This document shows, piece after piece, positions 41,840 to 50,704 of a stretch of DNA of 64,000 bases (positions are counted from its first letter, which is position 1; each line of letters starts with the position of its first letter). The stretch comes from Lentiprolixibacter aurantiacus (lineage in GTDB: Bacteria; Bacteroidota; Bacteroidia; Flavobacteriales; Flavobacteriaceae). Position numbers and translations under genes: made by a program. The stretch is from NCBI RefSeq assembly GCF_026241225.1, contig NZ_JAPFQP010000001.1, positions 1,426,001 to 1,490,000 of the forward strand, in the 5' to 3' direction. Below the pieces are notes generated by a model, which searched no databases, was not told where the DNA came from, and was given only the letters and a program-made list of their open reading frames with translations.

Positions 41840-42619
41840 CTAAAGTTTAGCAAATAGTTTTTGCATTTTTTCCTGTTCCTCCTCAGCCAATACGGGATCT
41901 ACCAGGATCCTGCCGCTGTGTTCATCAGTGATGATCTTTTTGCGGGAAGCAATTTCAACCTGAACCTGAGGTGGAATGGTGAAAAAAGATCCGCCGGAAG
42001 CTCCTCTTTCAATTGGCACAACTGCCAGCCCATTCTTTACGTTCTGTCTGATACGCTTGTAAGCCTTGATCAATCGCTCTTCAATTTGATTCTGATAGCT
42101 TTCTGATTGCTCCAGTAGCGCTTTTTCCTCTTTCTCGGTTTCCGCCAGGATAGCATCCAGTTCCCCTTTCTTGTGTTTCAGATGGCTTTCACGCTCGGAT
42201 AAACGCTCCTTGGTTTCAGCGATTACCTCCTTCTTTTGCTCGATCTGGGCCTTGAATTCCTTGATGTTCTTTTCAGCCAGCTGAATTTCAAGTTCCTGAT
42301 ACTCTACTTCCTTGGCCAGGGAATTAAACTCCCTGCTGTTGCGAACATTTTTCTGTTGTTCGCTATATTTTTTGATCAGTGTCTTGGCCTCTTCAATCAG
42401 GTTCTTCTTGGCACTGATTTCGTAATTGATGGTCTCTACATCGGTCTTAAGTTTGTCCATACGGGTTTTAAGTCCCTGAACCTCGTCTTCAAGATCTTCA
42501 ACCTCCAGCGGAAGCTCTCCTCTGACATTTCTGATTTCATCTACTCTGGAATCTATGAGTTGCAGATCGTAAAGGGCTCTTAATTTGTCCTCGACCGTGA
42601 TTTCCGACTTTGTTGCCAT
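41840..42619 (-). CDS. Coiled-coil protein of the C4 zinc-ribbon (DUF164/CdsZ) family, zinc ligands lost
   Basis: 259 residues. A long antiparallel coiled coil (about residues 15-180, rich in E, K, L) is followed by a short C-terminal ribbon. In the usual family this ribbon has two CxxC pairs; here the places read RGASGGSFFTIPPQ and IITDEHSGRIL, with no Cys, so the zinc site is gone. Members are linked to flagellar, secretion and late-translation roles. It begins 3 bp after the Nif3-like gene stop, so the two are co-transcribed. Confidence 0.88.
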   Translation of the reverse strand: MATKSEITVEDKLRALYDLQLIDSRVDEIRNVRGELPLEVEDLEDEVQGLKTRMDKLKTDVETINYEISAKKNLIEEAKTLIKKYSEQQKNVRNSREFNSLAKEVEYQELEIQLAEKNIKEFKAQIEQKKEVIAETKERLSERESHLKHKKGELDAILAETEKEEKALLEQSESYQNQIEERLIKAYKRIRQNVKNGLAVVPIERGASGGSFFTIPPQVQVEIASRKKIITDEHSGRILVDPVLAEEEQEKMQKLFAKL

Positions 42620-42622
42620 AAA

Positions 42623-43717
42623 CTAAAAATACTTGATGGGATTGGTGTTTATTTCCGATAAACGGACTGCAAAATTAGGAATTTTTTTCGTAAGATATTC
42701 AGCTAGCAGGTTTTTTGTAAACTGTTCACTTTCATAGTGTCCGATATCGGCCACCACCATCTTCCCTTCTGCCTGGTAAAACTGATGGTATTTTATATCG
42801 CCTGTAAGTAAAAAATCGGCCTTGGCTGCTTTGGCAGCATCTATGGCGAATGCTCCGCTGCCTCCGAGCACGGCCACTTTTCTAACCTCTTTTCCAAGGA
42901 GTTCCGAGTGTCTGATGCCTCCGCAATTCATGCGTTCCTTCACAAATTGCAAAAACTCTTTTTCCTCCATGGGGGAATTGAGTTCCCCAACCATGCCCAT
43001 ACCAATTCGCTGATAGGTGTTGTCCAGGGTAATTACCTCATAAGCCACCTCTTCATAAGGATGGCTGTCAAAAAGGGCTTTGAGCACTTTTTGTTCAAGA
43101 TCCCGGGTATAGGTGATATGCAATTGTATTTCTTCCTCCTCGTGCAACTTGCCGCGTTCGCCCAGGGTTGGATTGGAATCTGATTCACCCTTAAAACTCC
43201 CTGTGCCACTGCTGGAAAAACTGCAATGGCTGTAGTTGCCCACGTGCCCCGCACCAGCATTGAACAGCGACATCCTTAGGGCTTCGGCATCCTTTAATGG
43301 AACATAGGTGGTTAGCTTCTTCAAACTACCTTTTCTGGGGATCAATACCTGCCTGTTTTGCAGTCCCAGGACTTCACATATGCGCGCATTTACCCCATCG
43401 AAATGGTTGTCCAGGGCGGTGTGCATACTGTAAATAGCAATGTTGTTCTGAATGGCCTTAATTACTACACGTTCCACATAGTTTCTGCCGGTAAGCTTTT
43501 TAAGTCCTCCAAAAATAATAGGGTGGAAACTCACAATTAAGTTGCAATCGGTCGAAATAGCTTCATCAACCACAGCTTCGAGGGTATCCAACGCAATCAG
43601 TACCCCGCTTAGTTCTTTGCCAGGGTCTCCTACAAGAAGACCAACATTGTCAAAATCTTCTGCGTATTCAAGGGGAGCAAAAGACTCAAGAACTTCAATA
43701 ATTTCCTTAATGATCAT
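42623..43717 (-). CDS. Nif3-like dinuclear metal-centre protein
   Basis: 364 residues: the Nif3/YbgI hydrolase-like domain split by a PII-like insert (about residues 125-240), the long version of the family. Metal ligands appear in VSFHPIIFGGLKKL (HxxI type), SMHTALD and, in the second half, VADIGHYESEQF. The biochemical role is unknown; older databases call it GTP cyclohydrolase I type 2. The gene is divergent from lpxK; a TATCTTTG -7 box lies at 43739-43746 (minus). Confidence 0.93.
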   Translation of the reverse strand: MIIKEIIEVLESFAPLEYAEDFDNVGLLVGDPGKELSGVLIALDTLEAVVDEAISTDCNLIVSFHPIIFGGLKKLTGRNYVERVVIKAIQNNIAIYSMHTALDNHFDGVNARICEVLGLQNRQVLIPRKGSLKKLTTYVPLKDAEALRMSLFNAGAGHVGNYSHCSFSSSGTGSFKGESDSNPTLGERGKLHEEEEIQLHITYTRDLEQKVLKALFDSHPYEEVAYEVITLDNTYQRIGMGMVGELNSPMEEKEFLQFVKERMNCGGIRHSELLGKEVRKVAVLGGSGAFAIDAAKAAKADFLLTGDIKYHQFYQAEGKMVVADIGHYESEQFTKNLLAEYLTKKIPNFAVRLSEINTNPIKYF

Positions 43718-43767
43718 TTACTAGAATAGTAAGGTTACCAAAGATAAAATATTATATTTTCGTTGCG

Positions 43768-44760
43768 ATGCAACTCCTGAGAAAATTAGCATATCCGTTT
43801 TCCCTGCTATATGCCCTTGTGGTATATGTCAGGAACATATGTTATGATAAAGGGTGGTTTAGATCACAATCATTCCTTACACCCGTAGTATGCATAGGAA
43901 ATCTGAGTGTGGGGGGAACGGGAAAGACCCCAATGACGGAATGGCTTATCAGGCGATTATCTGACTCTTACAAAATTGCCGTTCTGAGCAGGGGTTATAA
44001 GAGGCAAAGCAAGGGGTTCAGATTGGTTAAACCCGGAGATAGCGCCATCGATTCCGGCGATGAACCCTTGCAGATCGCACAGAAATTCCCGGAAATAACC
44101 GTTGCCGTTGATGCAGATAGGGCTAGCGGAATACAGGAACTGGAACAGAATTACCTTCCGGAGCTCATTATTCTTGACGATGGGTTTCAGCACAGGAAGG
44201 TGGTGCCTAAATATGCTATTCTGCTCACGGCATATGGTAAATTGTATGCCAATGATTGGTACCTGCCTACTGGCAATTTAAGAGATCATCGAAAACAAGC
44301 CACACGGGCAGATGTTATTGTAGTGACCAAATGTCCACCGGACCTGGGGGAGGCCGAGCAGAGCCATATTATTGCCCTGTTAAAGCCCAGGCGCGGGCAG
44401 ATGGTTTTGTTTTCCTGCCTGAAATATGAAACTACATTGGGAGGACAGGACAGGGTGCTTGACTTGGAGGAACTTACGAATAGGCCCTTTACTCTGGTTA
44501 CAGGTATAGCAGATCCCGCACCAATGGTGGATTTTCTCAGGGGTATGAAGCTGGATTTTGACCACCTTTCTTTCACCGATCACCATAACTTTTCAAAAGC
44601 GGATATTGCCAAACTCAAAAACCGAGATCTGATCCTTACCACCGAGAAGGATTATATGCGTTTGAAAGGAGAACTTGAGCAGGTTTATTACCTGGAAGTT
44701 TCTCATAAATTTCTGGGTTCAGACGCAAGTAGGTTGCTGAAGTCGCTGAAGAAATTATAA
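43768..44760 (+). CDS. lpxK: Tetraacyldisaccharide 4'-kinase
   Basis: Lipid A biosynthesis: phosphorylates the 4' position of the tetraacyldisaccharide 1-phosphate precursor at the inner face of the cytoplasmic membrane. 330 residues. The N-terminal membrane-associated helix (LLRKLAYPFSLLYALVVYV) is followed by a P-loop (GGTGKTP, residues 49-55) and by LDDGFQHRKV with the catalytic DDGFQHR motif. The gene is divergent from the Nif3 gene. Its last 6 bp overlap the convergent histidine kinase gene. Confidence 0.96.
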   Translation: MQLLRKLAYPFSLLYALVVYVRNICYDKGWFRSQSFLTPVVCIGNLSVGGTGKTPMTEWLIRRLSDSYKIAVLSRGYKRQSKGFRLVKPGDSAIDSGDEPLQIAQKFPEITVAVDADRASGIQELEQNYLPELIILDDGFQHRKVVPKYAILLTAYGKLYANDWYLPTGNLRDHRKQATRADVIVVTKCPPDLGEAEQSHIIALLKPRRGQMVLFSCLKYETTLGGQDRVLDLEELTNRPFTLVTGIADPAPMVDFLRGMKLDFDHLSFTDHHNFSKADIAKLKNRDLILTTEKDYMRLKGELEQVYYLEVSHKFLGSDASRLLKSLKKL

Positions 44761-46977
44761 GACGGATTTGTCTGCTTTTTCCCTTTCCTCAAGGATGTTT
44801 TCACCTATTTTCTGGTAGAATACCTCGGGTTTGAAAGGTTTGGTAACCACGTCGTTACAACCTGCAGCATAGAACGCTTCCAGGCTGTCGTCCAGGGAAA
44901 TAGCGGTAAGCGCAATAATGGGTGTATCCGGATCAAACTTGCGAATCTCAATAGTAGCTTCCACACCACTTATGCCGGGCATGTGTATATCCATCAGGAT
45001 ACCGTCATACGAATTTTCCCTGGCAAGGTCAACGGCCATATTTCCATTATCGGCAATGTCGCAACTGATTTCTTTCTTCCCGAGCATCTTTTTAGTGATG
45101 ACCTGGTTGATCTTATTGTCCTCTACCAGGAGCAGATGCAAGCCTTCAAACTGGTATTCTTTTTCGGTTGGTTCAAATGGAATATCATCTACCACACCAT
45201 CCTTGCATCTGAGATTCAACTCAAAAAAGAAGGAGCTTCCCTTGCCTTCTTCACTTTGCAGTTGGATTTCACTGCCGAAGAGGCCGAGGAGGCTCTTTAC
45301 TATAGTAAGCCCAAGGCCTGTACCGCCGTACTCACGGTTGATCTGGATAGAGCCTTGTTCAAAGCTGTCGAAAATGGTCTGCTGCTGCTCTTTGGAGATA
45401 CCAATACCGGTATCCTTAACTTCAAAATACAGGGTTACATCTTCCTCTATCTTTTTGACAAGTTTGGCAATTACATGTACCTCTCCCTTTTTGGTAAACT
45501 TAAGGGCATTCCCCACCAGGTTCATAACGATCTGCGATAGTTTTAACGGATCGCTCATCAGGTGGTTAGGGATATTCTCATCGTAATCCAGAATGATCTG
45601 TGTCTTGTTCTCTTTAGCGCTCTGCTGCAGGGAATTGATTACGTCTGTAATGACCTTCCTTAGATTGATTTCAACGCTCATGGGCTCGAGCTTATCGGCA
45701 TCTATCTTATTGATCTGGAGGATGTCATTGATGAAATTCAACAGGTAATCCCCCGAGAATTTAAGGGCCTTCAAATGCTCCATCTGGCTTTTGCTGGGGT
45801 TTTCTTCCAGCAACAAATGGGTGAGTCCTGTAACGGCATAAAGCGGGGTTCTTAGCTCATGGCTTACCGTGGAAAGGAAATTGGTTTTAGCTTCCATGGC
45901 CTGTACTGCCGCATCCCGGGCATTCTGAAGCTCCCGGTTTTTGGTCTGTAACAGGTCGTTGGTTTTCAATTTGATCTGGTTGTTTCGATATAAGGAAACA
46001 GCCAGCAGGGAAATAATAGTTAAAAAGGCCGAGGTAAGGATCGCTGTCAGCTCGGAACGGTTCCTGGATTCATTGAGCTGGTCTATCTGTTCTGTCTGCC
46101 TGTTGATCTCCTCACCCATGTACTCTAGTTGAAGGCGGTTGCTGATCTTGGCTTCTTCCACAGTCTTGGCCAGGGTAAACACAGAATCCCTCAGGTTGAG
46201 CAAATTCCGGCTGTAAACAAGGGCACGATCATATTGACCAAGTTTCTCATAACCTTCTTCAAGGAGTTTGTTGGCTTCCAGGTACAGTTTGGAAAAGCCA
46301 TTGGCTTCAGCTATGGCTAAAGCACTTTCGCCGTTCTTTACACTTTCCTCATGCTCTTCCTGCTTTTCGAAGAGCTTGGCCAGTCCGAGGTAGGCTCTTG
46401 CCTGCAGGTATTCTTTTTCATATTCATCTTCATTTACCACAAGGGAATTAAAATTGACGGTCGCCGTTTCCACTTTATCAAGGCTGCTGTAAATTTCTGC
46501 TTTGAGCAGCACAATGTTATTGAGCAGGTTTCGGTCATTGGATTCCTTTCTTGCTTCATCCAGCATATAATCTGCCCTGTAGGGATAATCCTGTGCAAAA
46601 AGCAACCTGGCCTCCACGTATTTCTGGAGTGCTTCACCACGAGGATAAGCCAGTTGTCCCAGCATGACCTTGGCCTTGTTTTCCAGGTAGAAGATGGCAT
46701 CGTCTAACCTCCCCATATCCAGGTAAAGGAGGGCAAAATGGTGGTAGCAATTGATCAGAGATTTTTCATCTTCATTTTGCTCTGAAAGGTCAGCGGCGAC
46801 ATCCAGGGATTTTAAAGCCTCGTCTAACTGGTCCTGGTGGTGATACTTCCGGTATTCTTCAAAATAGGAAATTATCCCCGGGTTGGTGGTTTCCATATCC
46901 TGGGGAAAAACGGTGAGGCTAAAACAAAGTAGAATTAAAAATGCCCCTAATTTTTTATGTAACCCGCTTAATGTCAA
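44755..46977 (-). CDS. Hybrid histidine kinase with TPR sensor, kinase core and receiver
   Basis: 740 residues in the order: signal peptide (ends VFPQ), periplasmic tetratricopeptide repeats (residues about 30-290), one membrane helix (LTAILTSAFLTIISLLAVSLY), a coiled linker, HisKA with phospho-acceptor His373 in STVSHELRTPL, HATPase (NLVGNALKF, DTGIGI, GGTGLGLTIVKSLL) and a C-terminal receiver (LLVEDNKINQ, phospho-Asp663 in MDIHMPG, TKPF). No output domain is attached, so phosphate may pass to a separate protein, or the receiver may act alone. Adjacent genes do not suggest the signal. Confidence 0.95.
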   Translation of the reverse strand: MTLSGLHKKLGAFLILLCFSLTVFPQDMETTNPGIISYFEEYRKYHHQDQLDEALKSLDVAADLSEQNEDEKSLINCYHHFALLYLDMGRLDDAIFYLENKAKVMLGQLAYPRGEALQKYVEARLLFAQDYPYRADYMLDEARKESNDRNLLNNIVLLKAEIYSSLDKVETATVNFNSLVVNEDEYEKEYLQARAYLGLAKLFEKQEEHEESVKNGESALAIAEANGFSKLYLEANKLLEEGYEKLGQYDRALVYSRNLLNLRDSVFTLAKTVEEAKISNRLQLEYMGEEINRQTEQIDQLNESRNRSELTAILTSAFLTIISLLAVSLYRNNQIKLKTNDLLQTKNRELQNARDAAVQAMEAKTNFLSTVSHELRTPLYAVTGLTHLLLEENPSKSQMEHLKALKFSGDYLLNFINDILQINKIDADKLEPMSVEINLRKVITDVINSLQQSAKENKTQIILDYDENIPNHLMSDPLKLSQIVMNLVGNALKFTKKGEVHVIAKLVKKIEEDVTLYFEVKDTGIGISKEQQQTIFDSFEQGSIQINREYGGTGLGLTIVKSLLGLFGSEIQLQSEEGKGSSFFFELNLRCKDGVVDDIPFEPTEKEYQFEGLHLLLVEDNKINQVITKKMLGKKEISCDIADNGNMAVDLARENSYDGILMDIHMPGISGVEATIEIRKFDPDTPIIALTAISLDDSLEAFYAAGCNDVVTKPFKPEVFYQKIGENILEEREKADKSVL

Positions 46978-47277
46978 ATAATAATCGTGTTAGCGAACTC
47001 TTCACATGTATTCTGCCCGGCCTATCCGTATCAGGCCCTGGCAAAAGCCTGTAAACCTGAGGGATATTACACAGTTTGTATAGAAAGAAACGTTTGGGAA
47101 TCGCAACTATTGTTCAACAATAGCAATTCGATGAGATAAATCGTACAAAAGCATGTTCTAAGTTCAAAATTTGGTGATTCTTCCAAATGTATTATTTATT
47201 TCGGAATCTCCTAATTTTTTTCGATGTAATGCCTTCATAATGAATAAGGTAAAACCTCATATTTAAGGGGTTTTGCC
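46978..47277. other. Intergenic region, 300 bp
   Basis: Between lipA (ends at 47278) and the histidine kinase (starts at 46977), both on the minus strand. The lipA terminator hairpin is at 47246-47279. The remaining sequence presumably carries the kinase promoter; I see no clean TAnnTTTG box and no ORF of note. Confidence 0.6.
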
Positions 47278-47279
47278 TT
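47246..47279 (-). terminator. Terminator of lipA
   Basis: AAGGTAAAACC (47246-47256) pairs with GGTTTTGCCTT (47269-47279) with one G-T wobble; the loop is 12 nt. The stop codon at 47278-47280 is part of the hairpin foot. There is no long T-tract, so the strength is uncertain. Confidence 0.6.
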
Positions 47280-48153
47280 ATAGGATATGCTTGTGAGCCT
47301 TGTAGGATGATCTTACGAGGGCTCCGCTTTCCACATGCCTGAAGCCCATTTCAAGCCCTATTTCCCTGTATTTTTCGAATTGTTCCGGGGTAATGAATTC
47401 TTTTACCGGAAGGTGGCGTTTGGAGGGCTGCAGGTACTGGCCAATAGTAACCACATCAACATTGGCTTCTCTGAGATCCTGCATGGTTTGTATTACTTCT
47501 TCCTCAAATTCCCCAAGCCCCAGCATGATACCTGATTTGGTCCGATTTACCCCCTGTTCCTTGAGGTAGCGCAAAACTTCAAGGCTTCGCTCGTATTTGG
47601 CCTGTATCCTTACCTCCCTGGTAAGTCGTTTTACGGTTTCCATATTATGAGAGACTACCTCCGGGGCCACGGCTACGATACGATCTAAATGTGTATTAAT
47701 GCCTTGAAAATCAGGTATTAAGGTTTCTAAGGTGGTTTCCGGATTCATGCGGCGGATAGCCTTGACGGTTTCTGCCCATATTATGGAGCCCATATCCTTC
47801 AGATCGTCCCGGTCTACGGAAGTGATTACGGCGTGTTTGATGCCCATGATCTTAATGGAGCGGGCAACTTTTTCGGGTTCTGCCCAGTCTACCTGTTCAG
47901 GCCTGCCGGTCATAACTCCGCAAAAGCCACAGGAACGCGTGCATATGTTGCCCAGGATCATAAAGGTAGCCGTGCCTTCACCCCAGCATTCCCCCATGTT
48001 CGGGCAGCTCCCTGAAGTACATATGGTGTGCAGGTTGTATTTATCTACCAGGCCTCTGAGCTGGGTGTATTTTTTCCCTGTGGGTAACTTTACCCTTAGC
48101 CATTTGGGCTTGCCTTTGGGAGGCTGTACCGAAGTTAGCGTTTCTGAGCTCAT
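47278..48153 (-). CDS. lipA: Lipoyl synthase
   Basis: Radical-SAM enzyme that inserts two sulfurs into protein-bound octanoyl groups to form lipoyl cofactor. About 291 residues from the ATG at 48151-48153 ([20 protein letters not shown]). The auxiliary cluster Cys are 45, 50 and 56 ([12 protein letters not shown]), the radical-SAM cluster Cys are 71, 75 and 78 (CTRSCGFC), and a conserved RSSY is near the C-terminus. An in-frame ATG 23 codons upstream is rejected because a TATATTTG promoter box (48168-48175) would fall inside it. Confidence 0.95.
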   Translation of the reverse strand: MSSETLTSVQPPKGKPKWLRVKLPTGKKYTQLRGLVDKYNLHTICTSGSCPNMGECWGEGTATFMILGNICTRSCGFCGVMTGRPEQVDWAEPEKVARSIKIMGIKHAVITSVDRDDLKDMGSIIWAETVKAIRRMNPETTLETLIPDFQGINTHLDRIVAVAPEVVSHNMETVKRLTREVRIQAKYERSLEVLRYLKEQGVNRTKSGIMLGLGEFEEEVIQTMQDLREANVDVVTIGQYLQPSKRHLPVKEFITPEQFEKYREIGLEMGFRHVESGALVRSSYKAHKHIL

Positions 48154-48167
48154 AGAAAATTTTTGGG

Positions 48168-48175
48168 CAAATATA
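48168..48175 (-). promoter_or_regulatory. Predicted -7 box of lipA
   Basis: Minus-strand TATATTTG, about 14 bp upstream of the chosen ATG (48153). The -33 element is unclear. Confidence 0.45.
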
Positions 48176-48231
48176 CGAACAATTCGCTGGTCCTGCAGGG
48201 TATGATTCTCCACAGGGACCACAATAATATG

Positions 48232-48801
48232 TTAGTCAGATTTGTTCAGGATCTGGTTAGCCAGGAGTTTTTTGGCTCTCAATAGTTTAACCTTTACATT
48301 ATTGATGGGTTCCCCCAATTCCTTGGCTATGGCCGCATAGGACATTTCATTGAAATAACGCAGATTGATAACCTTCTGATAATGAGGTTTCAATTGTTTA
48401 ATATGGTGTAGCAGGGTAGCCAGGTTTTGCTCCGTAATGATGCGGTCTTCTGCAGTAGGAGCGGCATCCAGGACCTTTCTGAGTGCTTCCGAGTTCCCGG
48501 TCTCGGACTGTTCCAGTACATTCCTCTTGCGTTTTCGCAGCAGATCTACATGAAGGTTTTTGGAAATTGTGATCAGCCAGGTTTTGAATTCGTAAGACTC
48601 GTCGAAGGTGTCTATCTTGTCAAAGGCCCTGGAAAATGTTCGTATTGTGATATCCTCTGCATCGTTTTCATTCTGGGTTCTAACCAGTTGAAATCCGTAA
48701 ACGTCGTTCCAGAAAGTATCCAATAAAGTGCTGAAAGCGATCTGGTTTCCTTCCTTCGCCTTTTTAATAATCGTTTGTAGGGATTCTCCTGAAGTATCCA
48801 A
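48232..48801 (-). CDS. ECF-type RNA polymerase sigma factor (second copy), start uncertain
   Basis: Sigma-70 family protein with region 2 (GNQIAFSTLLDTFWNDVYGF, NDAEDITIRTFSRAFDKID, FKTWLITISKNLHVDLLRK) and region 4 (LKPHYQKVINLRYFNEMSYAAIAKELGEPINN, split: LKPHYQKVINLRYF then SYAAIAKELGEP). The frame is open back to an ATG at 48909, but that would overlap the upstream small gene by 68 bp and prepend an unlikely Cys-containing tail. I favour a TTG at 48799-48801 just before SGESLQTIIKKAKEG (about 190 residues, usual length). It follows the small gene by about 40 bp. Confidence 0.85.
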   Translation of the reverse strand: MDTSGESLQTIIKKAKEGNQIAFSTLLDTFWNDVYGFQLVRTQNENDAEDITIRTFSRAFDKIDTFDESYEFKTWLITISKNLHVDLLRKRKRNVLEQSETGNSEALRKVLDAAPTAEDRIITEQNLATLLHHIKQLKPHYQKVINLRYFNEMSYAAIAKELGEPINNVKVKLLRAKKLLANQILNKSD

Positions 48802-48841
48802 GCCGGCAGATTTACATAAAAAAATCGGGAGTGTACCTGAC

Positions 48842-49042
48842 TTAAGCCTGCAATTCTTTTTTGCAGTCCTGTTCACTGGGTAGTTTGCCACAATACCCAC
48901 ATGCTTCACCTTCTTTATTCAGAAAGGGGTTTTGACTGGCGCAGGTACCAGCGAACTTCCCGTCTTTTTTTGACCAGATCTTAATGGCAATCCCGGCAAA
49001 AGCAAGGCATAGGAGGCCAATAGTAATCAAAAGTAGTTTCAT
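48842..49042 (-). CDS. Small membrane-anchored Cys-containing protein, 66 residues
   Basis: One N-terminal membrane helix (LLITIGLLCLAFAGIAIKIW) followed by a short soluble tail with four Cys in CASQNPFL, CGYCG and QDCKKELQA. The tail could bind a metal or form disulfides. I do not recognise a named family. It lies just upstream of an ECF sigma factor on the same strand, and a TATCTTTG box at 49058-49065 suggests it starts that transcript. Confidence 0.65.
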   Translation of the reverse strand: MKLLLITIGLLCLAFAGIAIKIWSKKDGKFAGTCASQNPFLNKEGEACGYCGKLPSEQDCKKELQA

Positions 49043-49057
49043 GAATCAACTTTGGGT

Positions 49058-49065
49058 CAAAGATA
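49058..49065 (-). promoter_or_regulatory. Predicted -7 box of the small Cys protein and second ECF sigma
   Basis: Minus-strand TATCTTTG, 15 bp before the ATG at 49042. No good -33 element at standard spacing; the terminator hairpin of the anti-sigma gene overlaps that position. Confidence 0.4.
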
Positions 49066-49072
49066 CAAAATA

Positions 49073-49094
49073 AATGCCCCGAAATAGGGGCATT
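49073..49094 (-). terminator. Hairpin after the anti-sigma factor gene
   Basis: AATGCCCC (49073-49080) pairs with GGGGCATT (49087-49094), loop six nt; on the minus strand it is followed by TTATTTTG. It sits 23 bp after the anti-sigma stop and directly before the next promoter. Confidence 0.6.
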
Positions 49095-49117
49095 AAGAAT
49101 ACTTTGAGAGTGGGTTG

Positions 49118-49876
49118 TTAATAATTGATATTAGCCACAATGTTCTGTACCGTAGGGGTGCTGTTTCCACCTTTGGGCTCTATGGTGATGTAGCTTACAG
49201 CGTTTTCTGCATAGGGCAGGGCAAGTAATTTGTCCTTGTCTATTACCTCCTTGATTACACCAAGGTTGACCATTTCTCCGTTCACTTCTGCCCACATCTG
49301 ATAACACTGGTCTTCAGGCAGGTTCGGCAGGTTTCTTACATTGATGTAAGAAAGTTTCTTTACCGGATTGACATAGGCAACGGCTTTCAGTTCCCTGGCC
49401 TTTTTATTCCCATTTACCATGAATTTCCGGGTGGATGGATTATTCAGAACAATAAACTGGTTGCGCACATCTTCCAGTTGGCTGCGCATATCTGCCTCAA
49501 GGGTTTTAATCTTGTTGTTTACGATGGTATTCTCTTGCTGCAGGTTCTGGTTCTGGTTGTAGAAGAAATAAGATGAACCAGCAAAAAGGAGTGCCGCAAA
49601 AGTGGCAGCAACAGCAAACCGCTGGAATCTGCGACGCCCGGTCTGTTGTGCCCTGATGCGTTCAAGGATCCGGTTCTTTAAGCCTTCAGGAGTCTTTAGG
49701 GCGTGCATTTTTGCGAAAGCCTCCAGATTCTCCTGCAGTTCGTTATAGGTCTCTCTAACTTCAGGATACATGGCAATATATCGCTCAACCTGATGCGATT
49801 CCTCCAGGGTAGTGGTTCCCAGCAGGTATTTTTCAAGCAGGTCCGTATCCAGGAATATGCGTATTTTATCTTTCAT
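49118..49876 (-). CDS. Anti-sigma factor (RskA-like)
   Basis: 252 residues: an N-terminal cytoplasmic zinc-less anti-sigma segment (LLEKYLLGTTTLEESHQVER), one membrane helix (FAVAATFAALLFAGSSYFFY, about residues 88-107), a coiled-coil stretch (residues about 110-140) and a C-terminal RskA-like periplasmic domain (NLPNLPEDQCYQMWAEVNG, ITIEPKGG). It would hold the upstream sigma factor inactive at the membrane. Its ATG overlaps the sigma stop by 4 bp, the classic sigma/anti-sigma arrangement. Confidence 0.92.
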   Translation of the reverse strand: MKDKIRIFLDTDLLEKYLLGTTTLEESHQVERYIAMYPEVRETYNELQENLEAFAKMHALKTPEGLKNRILERIRAQQTGRRRFQRFAVAATFAALLFAGSSYFFYNQNQNLQQENTIVNNKIKTLEADMRSQLEDVRNQFIVLNNPSTRKFMVNGNKKARELKAVAYVNPVKKLSYINVRNLPNLPEDQCYQMWAEVNGEMVNLGVIKEVIDKDKLLALPYAENAVSYITIEPKGGNSTPTVQNIVANINY

Positions 49877-50481
49877 AGAATCTCAATTAGCAAGGGTAAG
49901 TAAAGCACCGCATTACCATAGATCTTCCTGAGTTCTCTCAGGCCGATTTTTAGCCTTGATTTTATGGTTCCCAGTGGAATGTCCAGTTCTTCGCTGGCTT
50001 CCTGCTGGGTCATCCCCTGAAAAAACAAGGCGTCAAGGACTATCTGATACTTGGGCTCTATTTTACCCAGGTTCTGCCTGATGTCCATAAATTCAGGCCG
50101 TGTGCTTTCAATACCTAGATTATATACGTCAGAAACGTCTATTTGGATTTCTTTATCGGATTTGGTGCTAAGGCTCCTGAGCTTGTCGATTGCCGTATTG
50201 CGGGTAATCCGGAAGAGCCAGGTAAAGAGTTTGGCCTTGCTGGAATCATAGGTGTTAGCCTTTTTCCAGATCTTGACAAAGCTTTCCTGAAGCACGTCCT
50301 GAGCCAGCTCTTCGTTCTTCACTACCTTGAAGGCTACCCCATACAAGGTATCGCCATAATTTTCATACAACAGAGAAATAGCCTTCTCGTTTTGTTCCTG
50401 CAGCAGTTCAACAATATGTCTTTCAAGAAGTGTGCTCATAGGGGTTGCAAGGTGTTCACTGGCCTGCGGGTTGGCATCCAA
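49873..50481 (-). CDS. ECF-type RNA polymerase sigma factor (SigK-like) paired with anti-sigma
   Basis: 202 residues. Region 2 is LYENYGDTLYGVAFKV, LQESFVKIWKKANTYD and LFTWLFRITRNTAIDKLR; region 4 is LDALFFQGMTQQEASEELDIPLGTIKSRL (split here: FFQGMTQQEASEELDIP, GTIKSRL). It resembles the SigK/SigL group with RskA partners, which in other bacteria respond to envelope or redox stress. The gene is translationally coupled to the anti-sigma gene downstream. Confidence 0.93.
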   Translation of the reverse strand: MDANPQASEHLATPMSTLLERHIVELLQEQNEKAISLLYENYGDTLYGVAFKVVKNEELAQDVLQESFVKIWKKANTYDSSKAKLFTWLFRITRNTAIDKLRSLSTKSDKEIQIDVSDVYNLGIESTRPEFMDIRQNLGKIEPKYQIVLDALFFQGMTQQEASEELDIPLGTIKSRLKIGLRELRKIYGNAVLYLPLLIEIL

Positions 50482-50613
50482 ATGCCTGTAAATTCTCGTA
50501 TATAGGGTAAACGCTAAATTATGAAATTGATTGCAATATGTGTGATCTGTTGAATAATTCGATAAGCGTACAATTGCTAATTATATATTTAGTTTTTGGT
50601 TAGTTTGGTTTGG

Positions 50614-50643
50614 TATAACCCCTGGTGATCTCCGGGGGTTATA
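50614..50643 (-). terminator. Hairpin after murB
   Basis: TATAACCCCTGG (50614-50625) pairs with CCGGGGGTTATA (50632-50643) with a six-base loop. It sits about 60 bp after the murB stop; there is no strong T-tract on the minus strand, so it may be a transcript-stabilising or weak terminator structure. Confidence 0.6.
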
Positions 50644-50704
50644 TTATTGAGAATAACCCACCTATTATCCTCTGCAACGGAGAGAGATGTTTTAAAAGGC
50701 CATT

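Noticed and set aside
48802-48909. N-terminal extension of the second ECF sigma factor up to the ATG at 48909
   Set aside because: It overlaps the upstream small gene by 68 bp and has no similarity to sigma region 2; a TTG at 48801 fits the family length better.
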